Below are positions 18,308-28,500 of a stretch of 38,537 nt of DNA, in pieces. Source of the DNA: Clostridia bacterium (GTDB taxonomy: Bacteria; Bacillota; Clostridia; Christensenellales; CAG-1252); NCBI GenBank assembly GCA_017455605.1, contig JAFSZO010000065.1, positions 1-38,537 of the forward strand. Direction: 5' to 3'. Below the pieces are notes generated by a model. It had not been told where the DNA came from and did not search any database. It saw only the letters and a program-made list of their open reading frames with translations. How positions within the stretch are numbered: the first letter of the stretch is position 1; the number at the start of each line of letters is the position of its first letter. Made by a program: the position numbers and the translations under genes.

Positions 18308-19370
18308 AGAAAAGCGTGCATTGGTAAAAGGCGTGGTGGACAAGCTCGTTGACGCTTTCAAGCGGAAAGGAGTGATCCCCGAGGAGGAACTGATGGTGCG
18401 TTTGCAAAAGCTCGACATCGGATCCGAAGAAATGGAGTACGCTTATGATGAGATCGAGAGGGCGGGACTGAAGGTCACCGCATCCGCAGCCGAAGAGGCG
18501 CAAAAGCCCGACGCGATCAGCAAGATGCTGACCGACGTCAGCGTGGACGACTCCGTCAAACTCTACCTCCGTGATATCGGTAGGCAACCTTTGCTTACCG
18601 CGGAAGAAGAGGTCGAGCTCGCCAAGAGAACGGCGGAGGGCGACAAGGCGGCGAAGAACAAGCTCGCGGAGGCGAACCTGCGTCTTGTGGTCAACATCGC
18701 GAAGAAGTACATCTCTCGCGGGATGACTTTCCTCGACCTCATTCAGGAAGGCAACACCGGCTTAATGAAAGCCGTCGAGAAATTCGATTACACCAAGGGC
18801 TTCAAGTTCAGCACCTATGCGACCTGGTGGATCCGTCAGGCGATCACCCGTGCGATCGCGGATCAAGCGCGCACGATCCGTCTGCCCGTCCACATGGTCG
18901 AGACCATCAACAAGACGTCGCGCGTAACGCGCACGTTGACCCAGCAACTCGGACGCGACCCGACCGAGGAGGAGATCGCCGAGGCGCTCGGTTTCACCGT
19001 CGAGCGTGTCAGAGAGATCCAGCGTACCGCACAGGATCCTGTCTCTCTCGAGACGCCGATCGGCGAGGAGGGCGACAGCAACCTCGGTGACTTCATTGAG
19101 GATACCGCCATCGCGCCCCCCGCGGAAAAGGCGGAGCAGAGCATGGTGCGTGAGCAGATCATGCAGGTCCTCGCCACCTTGACTCCTCGCGAGCAGATGG
19201 TCATCAGACTGCGCTACGGCTTGGACGACAACCGTCAGCGTACCCTCGAAGAGGTCGGACAGGCGTTCGGCGTCACCCGTGAGCGTATCCGTCAGATCGA
19301 GGCGAAGGCGCTCCGCAAATTGCGTCAGCCCAAGCGCAAGGAAAAGCTGCGCGGTTACGTAGACAGGTGA
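18294..19370 (+). CDS. rpoD: RNA polymerase primary sigma factor (SigA/RpoD)
   Basis: Directs RNA polymerase to -10/-35 promoters of housekeeping genes. It has 358 residues, the short Firmicute type. Region 1.1 is brief (about 1-80). Region 1.2 contains [16 protein letters not shown] (87-102). Region 2 contains [20 protein letters not shown] and the -10-recognising [20 protein letters not shown] stretch (about 168-187). Region 3 covers about 198-275. Region 4.2 carries the -35 helix-turn-helix [20 protein letters not shown] (317-336). The start at 18294 has AGGAGG a few bases upstream inside dnaG, with which it overlaps by 14 nt. It ends in a TGA overlapping the next gene's GTG. All key regions look intact. 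Confidence 0.98.
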   Translation: MEISEEKRALVKGVVDKLVDAFKRKGVIPEEELMVRLQKLDIGSEEMEYAYDEIERAGLKVTASAAEEAQKPDAISKMLTDVSVDDSVKLYLRDIGRQPLLTAEEEVELAKRTAEGDKAAKNKLAEANLRLVVNIAKKYISRGMTFLDLIQEGNTGLMKAVEKFDYTKGFKFSTYATWWIRQAITRAIADQARTIRLPVHMVETINKTSRVTRTLTQQLGRDPTEEEIAEALGFTVERVREIQRTAQDPVSLETPIGEEGDSNLGDFIEDTAIAPPAEKAEQSMVREQIMQVLATLTPREQMVIRLRYGLDDNRQRTLEEVGQAFGVTRERIRQIEAKALRKLRQPKRKEKLRGYVDR

Positions 19371-19993
19371 AACCCTTAAAAGACGCGAGACTTCGCACGC
19401 TCCTCTCTCTCATAGAGGGGGGCGTTACCCTCGCGGACGTCGGTACGGATCACGGCAAATTGCCCGTTGCTGCTCTGCTCTCGGGGAGAGCGTCTGCGGC
19501 GATCGCCATCGACGTCAGCGAGGCGAGTCTCGCCAAAGCGCGCGCACTCGCCGCCGAGGAAGGCGTGCGGATGCGCTCGATCCACGGTGACGGTCTGACC
19601 CCTCTCAAGGCAGGGGAGGCGGACGTCGTCGTGATCGCAGGTATCGGCGCGGCGGAGACGATCAAGATCCTCGAGGAGGCGCCTTGCACCTTCCCGCGGT
19701 ACCTGTTCGTTCCGCACAAAAATGCCCCTCTGCTGAGGAGGTATCTGAAAGAGAAAAACGCCCGTATCATCCGCGATATTGCGGTGAAAGAGGGCAAGCA
19801 TTTTTACTTCGTGATCGAGGCGGACTTCTCCCTCCCATGGCAGGAGCACAGCGTCTACTTCGGCACGGAGGGCGAGGCGCTTGCGGAGTATCGCACCCAT
19901 CGGTTGCAGAGGCTCTCCGAGCTGATCGCGCTCGGCGGCGATCCGTCGCTTGCGGAGGAAAAGGAGGAACTCATCCATGCCGAAACTCACTGA
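19367..19993 (+). CDS. trmK: tRNA (adenine(22)-N1)-methyltransferase, TrmK family
   Basis: Predicted SAM-dependent enzyme placing m1A at position 22 of tRNA. It has 208 residues with a Rossmann-fold start: motif [14 protein letters not shown] (22-34), [13 protein letters not shown] (46-58) and VVIAGIGA (88-95, where family members usually read AGMGG). The GTG start overlaps the rpoD stop and has no clear ribosome site of its own, suggesting coupling to rpoD translation. This gene commonly follows rpoD and precedes the Nif3-like gene in Clostridia and Bacilli, which supports the call. Confidence 0.88.
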   Translation: MKPLKDARLRTLLSLIEGGVTLADVGTDHGKLPVAALLSGRASAAIAIDVSEASLAKARALAAEEGVRMRSIHGDGLTPLKAGEADVVVIAGIGAAETIKILEEAPCTFPRYLFVPHKNAPLLRRYLKEKNARIIRDIAVKEGKHFYFVIEADFSLPWQEHSVYFGTEGEALAEYRTHRLQRLSELIALGGDPSLAEEKEELIHAETH

Positions 19994-20741
19994 GATCGTG
20001 AGCGCGCTCGCCGCGGAATATCCCTTCGAGACCGCCTGTTCGTATGACAACGTCGGACTGTTGGTCGGCCGTTCGGATCGGGAGATACGCAAGGTGCTCG
20101 TCGTCCTCGACGTGACCTCGGCGGTCGTGCGCGAGGCGAAAGAGATCGGCGCGGACCTCATCCTCTCCCATCACCCCGTGATCTTTCGCGAGGTAAAGCG
20201 CGTTACCGACGAGAGCTATACGGGCGGGTTGCTGCTCGAGCTGATCGAAGCGGGGCTCGCCGCCGTCGCCGTGCATACGAATTTCGACCGTGCGGAGCGG
20301 GGCAATAACGACGCGCTCGCCCATGCCCTCGGCGCAGGCGCGTACGAGCGCCTCGAGGACGGCTTCGCGACGGAGTTTACCCTCGCGAACGAAATGACTT
20401 TGGCAGACTTCGCGGAAGAGGTGAAGACCCGCCTCGGCGACGCCGTCGTGCGTTTGATCGGAGAGGGCAGGGTCTCCCGCGTGATCGCCGCTTGCGGCGC
20501 AGGCATCTCGGAAGAGCTGATCTTTCGCGCGAAAGAGACGGGTGCGGTCATCGTGACCGCGGATGTCAAGCATAATTACGCCTCGATGGCGAGAGATCTC
20601 GGCGTCAGGCTGGTGGAGACCACCCATTACGGCAGTGAATGGAGCACCTTCACCGATCGCATCGTTACCTATCTGACGGGCGCGTTCGACGACCTCGAAC
20701 TCGTCGTCGGGAAATCTAATATCAATCCTTACGACGAGTAG
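19977..20741 (+). CDS. Nif3-like dinuclear metal center family protein (YqfO/YbgI type)
   Basis: A 254-residue protein of the Nif3/DUF34 family, often labelled 'GTP cyclohydrolase 1 type 2' although the role is unsettled. Metal-site features are present: H65-H66 in LSHHP, HTNFD (H100, D104) and the C-terminal HYGSE (H217, E221). The length is that of the short form lacking the central PII-like insert found in B. subtilis YqfO. ATG 19977 is chosen over the upstream in-frame start at 19950 because AAGGAGGA (19961-19968) sits 8 nt before it. It overlaps trmK by 17 nt. Confidence 0.9.
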   Translation: MPKLTEIVSALAAEYPFETACSYDNVGLLVGRSDREIRKVLVVLDVTSAVVREAKEIGADLILSHHPVIFREVKRVTDESYTGGLLLELIEAGLAAVAVHTNFDRAERGNNDALAHALGAGAYERLEDGFATEFTLANEMTLADFAEEVKTRLGDAVVRLIGEGRVSRVIAACGAGISEELIFRAKETGAVIVTADVKHNYASMARDLGVRLVETTHYGSEWSTFTDRIVTYLTGAFDDLELVVGKSNINPYDE

Positions 20742-20763
20742 TCGCGAGGGAAGGAGCGAAACT

Positions 20764-21462
20764 ATGGAATTATCCTCTATGCTGGCTTATCAGGAGATCG
20801 ACAAAGAACGGTCCAAGCTCGAAAGCGAATTCATGCAGACGGAATGTGTGCGTGAATACAATGCGGCGAAAAAGACGTTGCAGAGCGCCACGGAGCAGGT
20901 CGTTTCGCAGAACGCCGCCGCAGGAGAGCTCGTCAAACAGATGCAGACCTTGATCGCCGAATACGACGCGCTCGAGAAGGAGCTCAAAGAGGCGGAAAGC
21001 GCCCTCCCCGAGGTGGAAGACCTCGACGGCGCGGAGTTTTTCTCCCGCAACGTGCAGAAACTGTTGCAACAGCTCAAAACGCTCGCGGGCGAGATCAACA
21101 AGGTCAGCACCAAGATCGTCGAGCTCAATCAGGCGCACGCGGCGACGATGGCAGCCGGCAAGAACGCGAAGCAAAAGGTCGCCTCGACCAAAGAGGCGTA
21201 TATGGCGGAGAGAGAAAAGGTGATGCCTGCCGTAGAGGCGCTGAAAAAGAAGCTCGAGGAGGCGGCGAAATCCTGCTCGGAGAAGTTCATCGCCGAGTAC
21301 CAGCGACTCAAACAGGCGAAGAAGACGCCCGTCCTCGTGCCGTTGTCCGGCTACAATTGCGGGGGATGCTTTATGGAGCTTTCCGGCGATGCTCTCACGG
21401 TCTTGGACAACAGTCCGTACGTCATTTGTCCGAACTGCGGCAGGATCGTTTACAGGGGATAA
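20764..21462 (+). CDS. C4-type zinc-ribbon coiled-coil protein (COG1579 family)
   Basis: A 232-residue cytoplasmic protein. A long charged antiparallel coiled-coil hairpin covers about residues 10-185. It ends in a zinc ribbon with C199-x2-C202 and C222-x2-C225 (CGGC, CPNC). Members of this family are frequent neighbours of nif3 and are thought to act as nucleic-acid or protein tethers; the exact role is unknown. AAGGAG (20751-20756) is 7 nt from the ATG, and the gap to nif3 is 22 nt. Confidence 0.9.
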   Translation: MELSSMLAYQEIDKERSKLESEFMQTECVREYNAAKKTLQSATEQVVSQNAAAGELVKQMQTLIAEYDALEKELKEAESALPEVEDLDGAEFFSRNVQKLLQQLKTLAGEINKVSTKIVELNQAHAATMAAGKNAKQKVASTKEAYMAEREKVMPAVEALKKKLEEAAKSCSEKFIAEYQRLKQAKKTPVLVPLSGYNCGGCFMELSGDALTVLDNSPYVICPNCGRIVYRG

Positions 21463-21480
21463 CTTAGGAGGAAAAGAGTA

Positions 21481-23148
21481 ATGAATGGATTGATAGCATC
21501 GGTTGAAGCCGGGAACGTCGTTGCGTTCGTATTGTACTTTTTGTTGGTCCTCGGCGTCGGCGTTTTCTTCTTTATCAAAAACAGATCCGACACCGGCGAA
21601 AAGGGCTTCTTTCTCGGCGGCAGAAAGATGAACGGATTTGTCTCCGCTCTCAGCGCGGGCGCGTCGGATATGAGCGCGTGGGTGCTGATGGGACTCCCCG
21701 GCGCGATCTACGTATCGGGTCTCGGGCAGGTGTGGATCTCGATCGGTCTCGCGATCGGCACGGTGCTGGCATGGATCTTCCTCGCGCCGCGTCTCAGGAG
21801 ATATTCCATTCTCGCGAACGACAGCATCACCATCCCGCAGTATCTGACCAACCGCTTCAAGAGTAAGAGGAAGGAATTGCAGGTCATCTGTGCGGTGATC
21901 TTCGTGCTCGTTTACTGCGTGTACGGCGCTTCCAGCATCAAGGCGGCGGGCACCCTATTCAATCAGATTTTCGGGTTGGACGAGCGCATCGCGATGCTGA
22001 TCAGTATGGTCATTATCATCGCCTATCTCTTCCTCGGCGGTTTCAATGCGGTGTGCTGGACCGACTTCTTCCAGGGAATGATCATGCTCCTTGCGTTGAT
22101 GCTCCTGCCCATCGTTTCGGTCGCGGTGCTCAAGGTGCCCGAGACGGCGTCGGCATTGCCCGCCAACTTCTATAATATGTTCAAGATCGCAGACACCCCG
22201 TGGTCCTGCGTCGCCACCATCCTGACCGGTCTCGGCTGGGGCCTCGGCTACTTCGGTATGCCGCATATCGTGGTTCGTTATATGTCCATCAAATCCGAGA
22301 AGGAGATGAAAAAGTCACAGATCGTAGGCAGCACCTGGACCATCTTGATCTTGGCGTTCGCTACCGTTGTGGCGCTCGTGGGCAGGAAGTACCTCGGTGA
22401 TTCGCTCGAGGGGGCATCCTCCACTATCTTCATCACCCTCGCGCAGAAGGCGTTCCCCGTCTTTATCGGCGGGTTGGTCATCACCGCGATCTTGGCGGCT
22501 TCGATGAGCACGGCAGATTCGCAGCTTCTCGCTTCTTCTTCCGCCTTCGCTTCGGATATCTACAAGACGACCATCCGTGAGAAAGCTTCGGACAAGGAGA
22601 TCGTGTGGGTGGGTAGGATCGTGGTCATCGTGGCGTCGATCGTCGCCTTCTTTATCGCGTTCCTCGGCTTCGGTGACGAACCGATCGTTCCCGCATTCTC
22701 CACCATCATGTCGTTGGTCTCGGCGGCGTGGGCTGCTTTCGGCGCGGCGTTCGGTCCCGTGCTGTTGCTCTCGCTGTACAATCGCAGGATGAACTACAAG
22801 GGCGCCACCGCGGCGATCGTGGTCGGTTTCGTCGTGGATATCCTGTGGATGATCTTCTTCAATATGGAGTACTACGGTATGAAGAGCGTGATCTACAACA
22901 CCGAACTCTACGAGATCATCCCGGGCTTTATCGCGGGTCTCGTTACGATGATCGTCGTCAGTATGCTGACCGAGAAGCCTTCCGCGGAGGAGCTCGCGCT
23001 TTTCGACAAAGCCACCCGCGTGAAGAGCGTCGAGGTCGACTCGGACGGCACGCCGATCCTCGACGGCGTCAGAGACGAGGCGGCGGAGGTCTCCGAGGAA
23101 GAGGGCATCACCCTCTCCGAAGAATCCGAAACGATCACGAAGGCTTGA
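21481..23148 (+). CDS. putP: Sodium/proline symporter (SSS family)
   Basis: Imports L-proline with Na+ across the cytoplasmic membrane. It has 555 residues and about 12-13 hydrophobic helices. The PutP signature GGRKMNGFVSALSAGASD is at about 46-63, followed by MSAWVLMGLPGA. The sodium-site helix ILAASMSTADSQLL (337-350) contains the A..ST residues equivalent to E. coli PutP A337, S340 and T341. The ribosome site AGGAGG lies just before ATG 21481, only 18 nt after the zinc-ribbon gene, so it is probably the last gene of the operon. About 40 residues at the C-terminus are acidic and probably disordered. A strong terminator follows. Confidence 0.93.
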   Translation: MNGLIASVEAGNVVAFVLYFLLVLGVGVFFFIKNRSDTGEKGFFLGGRKMNGFVSALSAGASDMSAWVLMGLPGAIYVSGLGQVWISIGLAIGTVLAWIFLAPRLRRYSILANDSITIPQYLTNRFKSKRKELQVICAVIFVLVYCVYGASSIKAAGTLFNQIFGLDERIAMLISMVIIIAYLFLGGFNAVCWTDFFQGMIMLLALMLLPIVSVAVLKVPETASALPANFYNMFKIADTPWSCVATILTGLGWGLGYFGMPHIVVRYMSIKSEKEMKKSQIVGSTWTILILAFATVVALVGRKYLGDSLEGASSTIFITLAQKAFPVFIGGLVITAILAASMSTADSQLLASSSAFASDIYKTTIREKASDKEIVWVGRIVVIVASIVAFFIAFLGFGDEPIVPAFSTIMSLVSAAWAAFGAAFGPVLLLSLYNRRMNYKGATAAIVVGFVVDILWMIFFNMEYYGMKSVIYNTELYEIIPGFIAGLVTMIVVSMLTEKPSAEELALFDKATRVKSVEVDSDGTPILDGVRDEAAEVSEEEGITLSEESETITKA

Positions 23149-23167
23149 GCTTTTTCAGATCATCATC

Positions 23168-23204
23168 GAGGCGGTCGGGGCAATCCCCGATCGCCTCTTT
23201 TTTT
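23168..23204 (+). terminator. Rho-independent terminator after putP
   Basis: A 13-bp stem GAGGCGGTCGGGG / CCCCGATCGCCTC (one G-U pair) with loop CAAT at 23168-23197, followed by seven T (23198-23204). It ends the housekeeping operon 20 nt after the putP stop and insulates the accessory operon downstream. Confidence 0.92.
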
Positions 23205-23388
23205 CGTTTCGATCGGGGGATCGGCTGCCGCGGCGTGAGCCGGGGAAGGGTCGCGTCTCCCGCGACGCCGAGCGATCGCAGTCGTGGGAAAGTGTGGTTG
23301 CGAAGTTGACGATCTTCCCCTGTCGCGGGAACCTTTCGTGCTCGGGTTTTTATATAATAAAAAAGCACTTGAAATCAGTAAGAAGCTA

Positions 23389-23417
23389 TTGACAGATAGT
23401 GTCGAAAATGGTAAAAT
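23389..23417 (+). promoter_or_regulatory. Near-consensus sigma-A promoter of the accessory operon
   Basis: TTGACA (23389-23394, perfect -35), exactly 17 nt spacer, TAAAAT (23412-23417, 5 of 6 match). Predicted start of transcription is near 23424, about 90 nt before the Hsp70-like start codon. It suggests substantial basal transcription unless a regulator intervenes; no clear operator palindrome was seen over the elements. Confidence 0.82.
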
Positions 23418-23513
23418 CAAATAAACAAAACAGCTTTTATGTGGCGTTCGTCGCATTCTTCGTTGGCGGACGGGTCGCAAGACCGCTTTATCACATTCAT
23501 CGGGAGTCTCTGC

Positions 23514-25562
23514 ATGAAAAACAAAAAAACGGATTTTATCAGCGTATCGATCGACCTCGGTGCGGATACGACCAAGGTCGCGTGCGCGTATCGCGACGTG
23601 GACGGTAGCTACGCTTACGAGTTGCTTTTCAACGGCGGAGAGGGCGCCCCTTCGATGGCGTATTACGATCCCGACGCGCAGAAATGGGTCTTCGCCAAGG
23701 AGGAGATCCTACGTTACGCCAAAAAGTCCTTTAAGTACCTCGTCCGTATCAAGGACCTCCTGGATCTTTTCTATACGCGCGCGGAGGACGGTCTGTACAA
23801 CGGGCGCATTTACAAGAACTATCACTATCCGCCCAGAGCGAACGAGTCCTACCGGGGAGCGATCGAGAGCGGCGACTGTTTTGAGGCGATGACGACGCCG
23901 AGGAACGTGGTGGCGCTCTTCGTCAAATACGTTTTGAACAAGGCGAAGGCGGAGGTCCGCCGTAAGTTCGGCGAGGTCAGGATCCGTTACGTTGTGGTCT
24001 ATCCCGCGAATGCTTCGATGGACTACATCAACGAGCTCGTCTCCTTCGTCAGGGAAAGCAAAGAGGAAGACGACGATATTTACGTCATCTCTTCCGCGAG
24101 AGCGGTCGGTGTGTCGGCTCGGGAGTTCGGCATCATCAACAAGGAGAAGAACGTGCTGATCTTCAACATCGGCGAGGACGAGACGTCCGTCGTCAAGGTG
24201 CGCTTTGACGACTCCAACATTTCCGCCTACGCCGCGGACGGGCACAACGATTCCGTGCGCCTGGGCGGCAGGAATATCGACGTCGCTTTGGCGTGCCGCC
24301 TCTTCGAGCTCGCGGGGACGGTCCCCTCCTTCGGCGGCATCGGCGGACAGGCGGAGCGGGGCAGCTACTACGACCAGTATCGGATGCAGGAAGGGATCAA
24401 GATCGGCAAAAAGATGTTCCCTCAATGGATCGCTTCCTATCCGACGGAGGGATACCCTTTCCCGATGTATCGCGAGATGGTCATGACTTTCAAGCTGGAC
24501 AAAGACGAGTTCCTCAAGTGTTGCGAACCCACGTTCGGTCGCATTTGGGACTACGTGGCGGAAGAGCTCGGCAGATCCGAGAACAAAGGATCGGTGGATG
24601 CGATCCTCTTCTCGGGCGGTGCTGCGGATACTTTCGGTCTGGACAAACACGTGGAGAAGCGTTTGAAAGAGAAGTATAAGAAGGTCAAGTTCCTCGACTT
24701 CAGCCCCGCGAACGAACAAAGCGGCTTCGACGACGTCCTGTGCGCCGCGAAGGATACCGTGCCCATCGGTGCAGCACTCTTCGGTGCGGAGAAGTACGAC
24801 TTCAAGATCCTGACCTCCTTTTCCTACGGCACTTGGACGGGCAGAATGGGCGATTTCGTCGGGAGCAGGGCGCCGGGAAAATACCGCTATATGGAACTAC
24901 TGAAGAAGGAAGTGAATATCCCCCTTGAAGGCACTCCGGACTTTCGCCGGATCGTGATGGGGGCCAAGTCATACTCCGGCGGTCCTCACGTCGAGAACGG
25001 CGGGTGGGTCGTAAACAACGAGTATTACAGCTGCGATACGGACGTCTTTCTTGAGGAGACGAGATTCGATCCGAATAAGAGCGAATTCATGATCGTTCTT
25101 CCCCCGGAATACTCGCTCAACTCCCCGACCAAAAAGTCCGCCATCCGCGGGGAAGGCTACTATCGAGTCAACGAGAAATCGAAGGATGCGATCCCGGTCG
25201 GCAAGATAGATCTGAAGCGGATCGGTTCGGGGTTCAAGATCGTCTACGAATTGCCTTTGGGCTGTGACAAGGATTTCCTCTATTCCTTGGCGGTGAGGAT
25301 CCAGCGAAGGAAGCCTCCCGAGGAGAAAGTCGATCTCAAAGACGGCGCGGGGTCCATCGACTTCTATTGGTCCATCGTGCTAGGCGAGATCAGGATGAAA
25401 GAAGGGTTTGAATTCGATTTCGAGGGGAGACCGACTCCCGTCGTGAAGAACGTCAGTAAAGAATGGTTCGGTGACCCCAAGAATTACGGCAAAGTGTACG
25501 ATCCCGTTTACGACAAGGTCATACTCCGTATCGAGACGAACGGCAATCGGGTCAGGTTTTAA
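23514..25562 (+). CDS. Hsp70/DnaK-like protein with altered catalytic residues
   Basis: 682 residues from ATG 23514 (GGAG 7 nt upstream); an in-frame ATG at 23439 has no ribosome site and lies only about 15 nt into the predicted transcript. The Hsp70/actin nucleotide-binding fold spans about 1-430: phosphate-1 IDLGADTTKV (13-22), VVVYPANAS (160-168) matching the DnaK VTVPAYF strand, phosphate-2 IFNIGEDETSV (216-226), LGGRNID (250-256), the adenosine motif ILFSGGAAD (364-372) and PIGAALFGA (417-425). By-eye alignment puts S194 and N218 where DnaK has catalytic E171 and D194, so hydrolysis may be weak or lost. Residues 430-682 look beta-rich and do not resemble the DnaK substrate-binding domain or lid. 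First gene of a six-gene operon, 15 nt before the helicase. No J-protein or GrpE is nearby. Probably cytoplasmic; partner unknown. Confidence 0.85.
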   Translation: MKNKKTDFISVSIDLGADTTKVACAYRDVDGSYAYELLFNGGEGAPSMAYYDPDAQKWVFAKEEILRYAKKSFKYLVRIKDLLDLFYTRAEDGLYNGRIYKNYHYPPRANESYRGAIESGDCFEAMTTPRNVVALFVKYVLNKAKAEVRRKFGEVRIRYVVVYPANASMDYINELVSFVRESKEEDDDIYVISSARAVGVSAREFGIINKEKNVLIFNIGEDETSVVKVRFDDSNISAYAADGHNDSVRLGGRNIDVALACRLFELAGTVPSFGGIGGQAERGSYYDQYRMQEGIKIGKKMFPQWIASYPTEGYPFPMYREMVMTFKLDKDEFLKCCEPTFGRIWDYVAEELGRSENKGSVDAILFSGGAADTFGLDKHVEKRLKEKYKKVKFLDFSPANEQSGFDDVLCAAKDTVPIGAALFGAEKYDFKILTSFSYGTWTGRMGDFVGSRAPGKYRYMELLKKEVNIPLEGTPDFRRIVMGAKSYSGGPHVENGGWVVNNEYYSCDTDVFLEETRFDPNKSEFMIVLPPEYSLNSPTKKSAIRGEGYYRVNEKSKDAIPVGKIDLKRIGSGFKIVYELPLGCDKDFLYSLAVRIQRRKPPEEKVDLKDGAGSIDFYWSIVLGEIRMKEGFEFDFEGRPTPVVKNVSKEWFGDPKNYGKVYDPVYDKVILRIETNGNRVRF

Positions 25563-25577
25563 GGAGAGGGAGAATAT

Positions 25578-28500
25578 ATGGCAAAGTACAAGATCAAATC
25601 CGCGGACAATCTGGAGTATTCGAGAAATACCCAAACGGCAACGACCGACGACGGTACCAACGGCGGCGGACAAGGCGACCTGAACAGCAGAAAGCCCAAT
25701 CCTCTGACCGGAGAAAAAATGAATGAGGTCAAACAGGTCGAGACGTTGGCGCGTTACGACGATTTTGCGGATCTGAGGATCAAGATGCCTTTTTACGCAC
25801 AGCGCGGCAAATACGGCATCCCCTTCAAACCGTCGGTCCATAGGAACGAGTCGAATCCGAGGATCCGAGACTATCAGGAGCAGGCGGCGAGACTGTTTCT
25901 TTCAGACTTGCGCGGGTTCGGTCTCCTGGCTGACTGCGTGGGCAGCGGCAAGACCTACGAGGCGTGTGTCGTCATCAGCGAGCTCGCCGTACGCGGCATC
26001 GTCGAGAATATGCTGCTCATCGTCCCCGATCCTTTGTGTGAGAAATGGAAAAGGGTCTTCGAGTTGGAATTCGGTTTCGGCGCAGGGAAACTGCAGCTGA
26101 TCAAGGATATAGGAGATATCAAAAAGATCGAGACGACCGAGGGTGGATTCAGGAGGCCGGTAGGCGCCTTTATAATGACTTATTCCGCCTTTAAGGACAT
26201 TCGCAATACCGAGATCGAAAGCTACCTCTTCGATCTCATCGTAGTAGACGAAGCGCACAACCTCTGCGAACAACGGGACGGCACCCCCGACTCGATGTAT
26301 CGTTTGTCCAAGATGATGCAGATCAAGAAGCGTGCGGAGAAAGCGTATTGCTTGCTCTTGACCGCGACGCCGCATTCCGGTAATTTGGCGAACATGTTCA
26401 ACCTGTGGTATTTCATCCGCCGCAAGGGCGGCATCCCCGAGTGTTTCAAGAAGGACGGCAGACCGACGGAGCGGGAAAAGGCGGAATACAACAAGGAGAA
26501 GAAGTATTACTTCGAGACCGTCTGCAAAGGAGCGACGACCGTCGCCGAGTACGTGGCAAAGGCGGAATGCGAGTTCCTCGAAGGGATGGAGGGCACGCAC
26601 AGCGACGTCCGCGACAAGTACCTTTCCCCGTTCGAGGTGACCATCGACGCGGGGGATCGCGGCAGGCGTATCCGCAAGCCCGGTTTGACTTGGGAAGAGT
26701 ACAAGAAACTGAAGGACTGCGAGAAGCGATCGCGCGCACAGGCTTTCCTGCGTTGGTGCGAACGACATGGTCCTGGGTCGCCGGAGTATCAGATAAAACA
26801 GAATGCGATCGACGCCGTCAACCGCTTCTATACCAATACCGTGATGCGGTCCATCATGGTTCGCAGAAGAAATTCGTTCGTATTGGTTCGCAATGCGTTC
26901 AGCTATTTCTTCCTGCCTGTCAAAGAGCGCGTTTCTTTCCCCGTGCAACCTCCGGTCGGCGGATCGACACCGTTCCTCAAGGTGGACGGCTCGTGTTACT
27001 ACACGTTGGAAGGGGTGGATTCCTTTTTCTCTCAGACTCGGGCGGTTCGTGCGCTTTTTGATGATAATCCTTATTTCCGAGACAGGAACAGCCTGGGAGA
27101 GGAAGGGTTCTCCGATTACTACGACGTCACGATCAAAAGCATCTTAGCCAACGCCGCTTCGCTCAGGGATTTCATCCGCGTCGAGCAGGTCCCGTGTGGG
27201 AGCGATGCGGAGATGGAGGAGGCTGTCTTCCGTGCGAAATGCGAACGTTTCGTCTCCTTGCTTCGGGAGATCCGCGGCAGAAAAAAAAGCTCGCAGGACG
27301 AACAGGAGCCGCAAAAGAGAGTGATCGTTTTCTTCGATTACGAAAAGGCGGAAAATGAAGAGGCGGGCAATGAGAATTCCACGGGGAAGAGGCTGCTTCG
27401 GTATTTGAACGAAAACGCGACGGATCTTGCCGCGGACGTCATCGAAGGTCGTTCCGATATGGGTGTACTGCCGCAGGTCTTCATCGAAAAGTATTCGCAA
27501 AACCCAAATGGTATCCTCTTTGCGGAGGATCAGACCTTCACGGAAGGTCTCGATCTGCAGAACGGCAACGTCGTGATCAATTTCGAGGTGCCCATCGATC
27601 CCTTGGCGGTGGATCAGAGGATCGGGCGCGTGTACAGAATGGGGCAGGCGGCGAAACAGGTGGAGATCTATTCCTTCGCCAACATGACGAGGCTGGACGG
27701 ATACTGCTTGGGCTATTTCGCCCGTATCGGCATATTGAGCGACGTGCAAGGAGATGCGACGATCCTGTCCGGATGCAACAGCGACAGCATGGTGGTCGTG
27801 CGGTGTCCCTCCTGCAACGAGGTGTCGATGATGCTCGAGAGCGACTATGAGGAGAGTCTGCGTACCTGCGAGCAATGCGGTGGCAGAATGGTCCCGACTC
27901 GCGTCTCCGATTCCGATTCTTCTTGGGAAGAATGCTACGTCTGTACGAAAAATCCCACGCACCGCGTCAAGGTCGAAAAGAACAATCCGCTCCGTTGCGA
28001 ACTATGTGAAGACGCCCCCGTTCGTGAATTGATCACGTTCAGCGAATTCGTTTGTCCGCAAAACAAGTTGCATCGGATCCGTAGGTCCAAAGAGAACGAT
28101 TACGCCTATCTCTGCATGTCGAGAGAAAAGAAGATCATGTGGCGCGATTCCGATTGCAAGACGACGAATCTGGTCGGCTGTTCCAAACTCTGCGCGGTGA
28201 AGAACTGTCGGCAAAAGCCCTCCGATTGCCTGATCACCGAGGAGACCGACGAGGGGAATGCGAGAGTCATCTGCCTCTCTTGCAGGCACAGGGACAATTG
28301 CATGTGCAACACCAAGATCTCCGTCGCGAACAGTTGCATGGATTGTAATTGCAGTTCGAGTTTCAGATGCGGCACGAAACCCTACGTGATCGATTTCGGT
28401 GCGGACTACAAGTCCGGAAAGTGCCCGTACTGCGGGGTGAACCTCTTGCAGATCAAACCGAATTCCTTCGAGACTTTCATACGTGAGAGATACGAGCGCG

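Larger units (their letters stand above)
23149..23513 (+). other. Intergenic region between putP and the accessory operon
   Basis: 365 bases holding the putP terminator (23168-23204) and the accessory-operon promoter (23389-23417). Between them, 23205-23388 holds no gene I can support. It contains small inverted repeats (GTCGCG/CGCGAC around 23251-23267; GGGGAAG at 23242 pairing with CTTCCCC at 23314) and an A/T-rich patch with an isolated TATAAT at 23353. These do not add up to a recognisable riboswitch or small RNA. Confidence 0.6.

Noticed and set aside
23205-23388. Possible riboswitch or small RNA in the putP to Hsp70-like gap
   Set aside because: Only short, isolated inverted repeats; no conserved riboswitch core recognised, and the region lies upstream of the predicted promoter.
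23439-23513. Upstream ATG extending the Hsp70-like protein by 25 residues
   Set aside because: No Shine-Dalgarno sequence, only about 15 nt after the predicted transcription start, and the extension is unlike any Hsp70 N-terminus. ATG 23514 with GGAG fits better.
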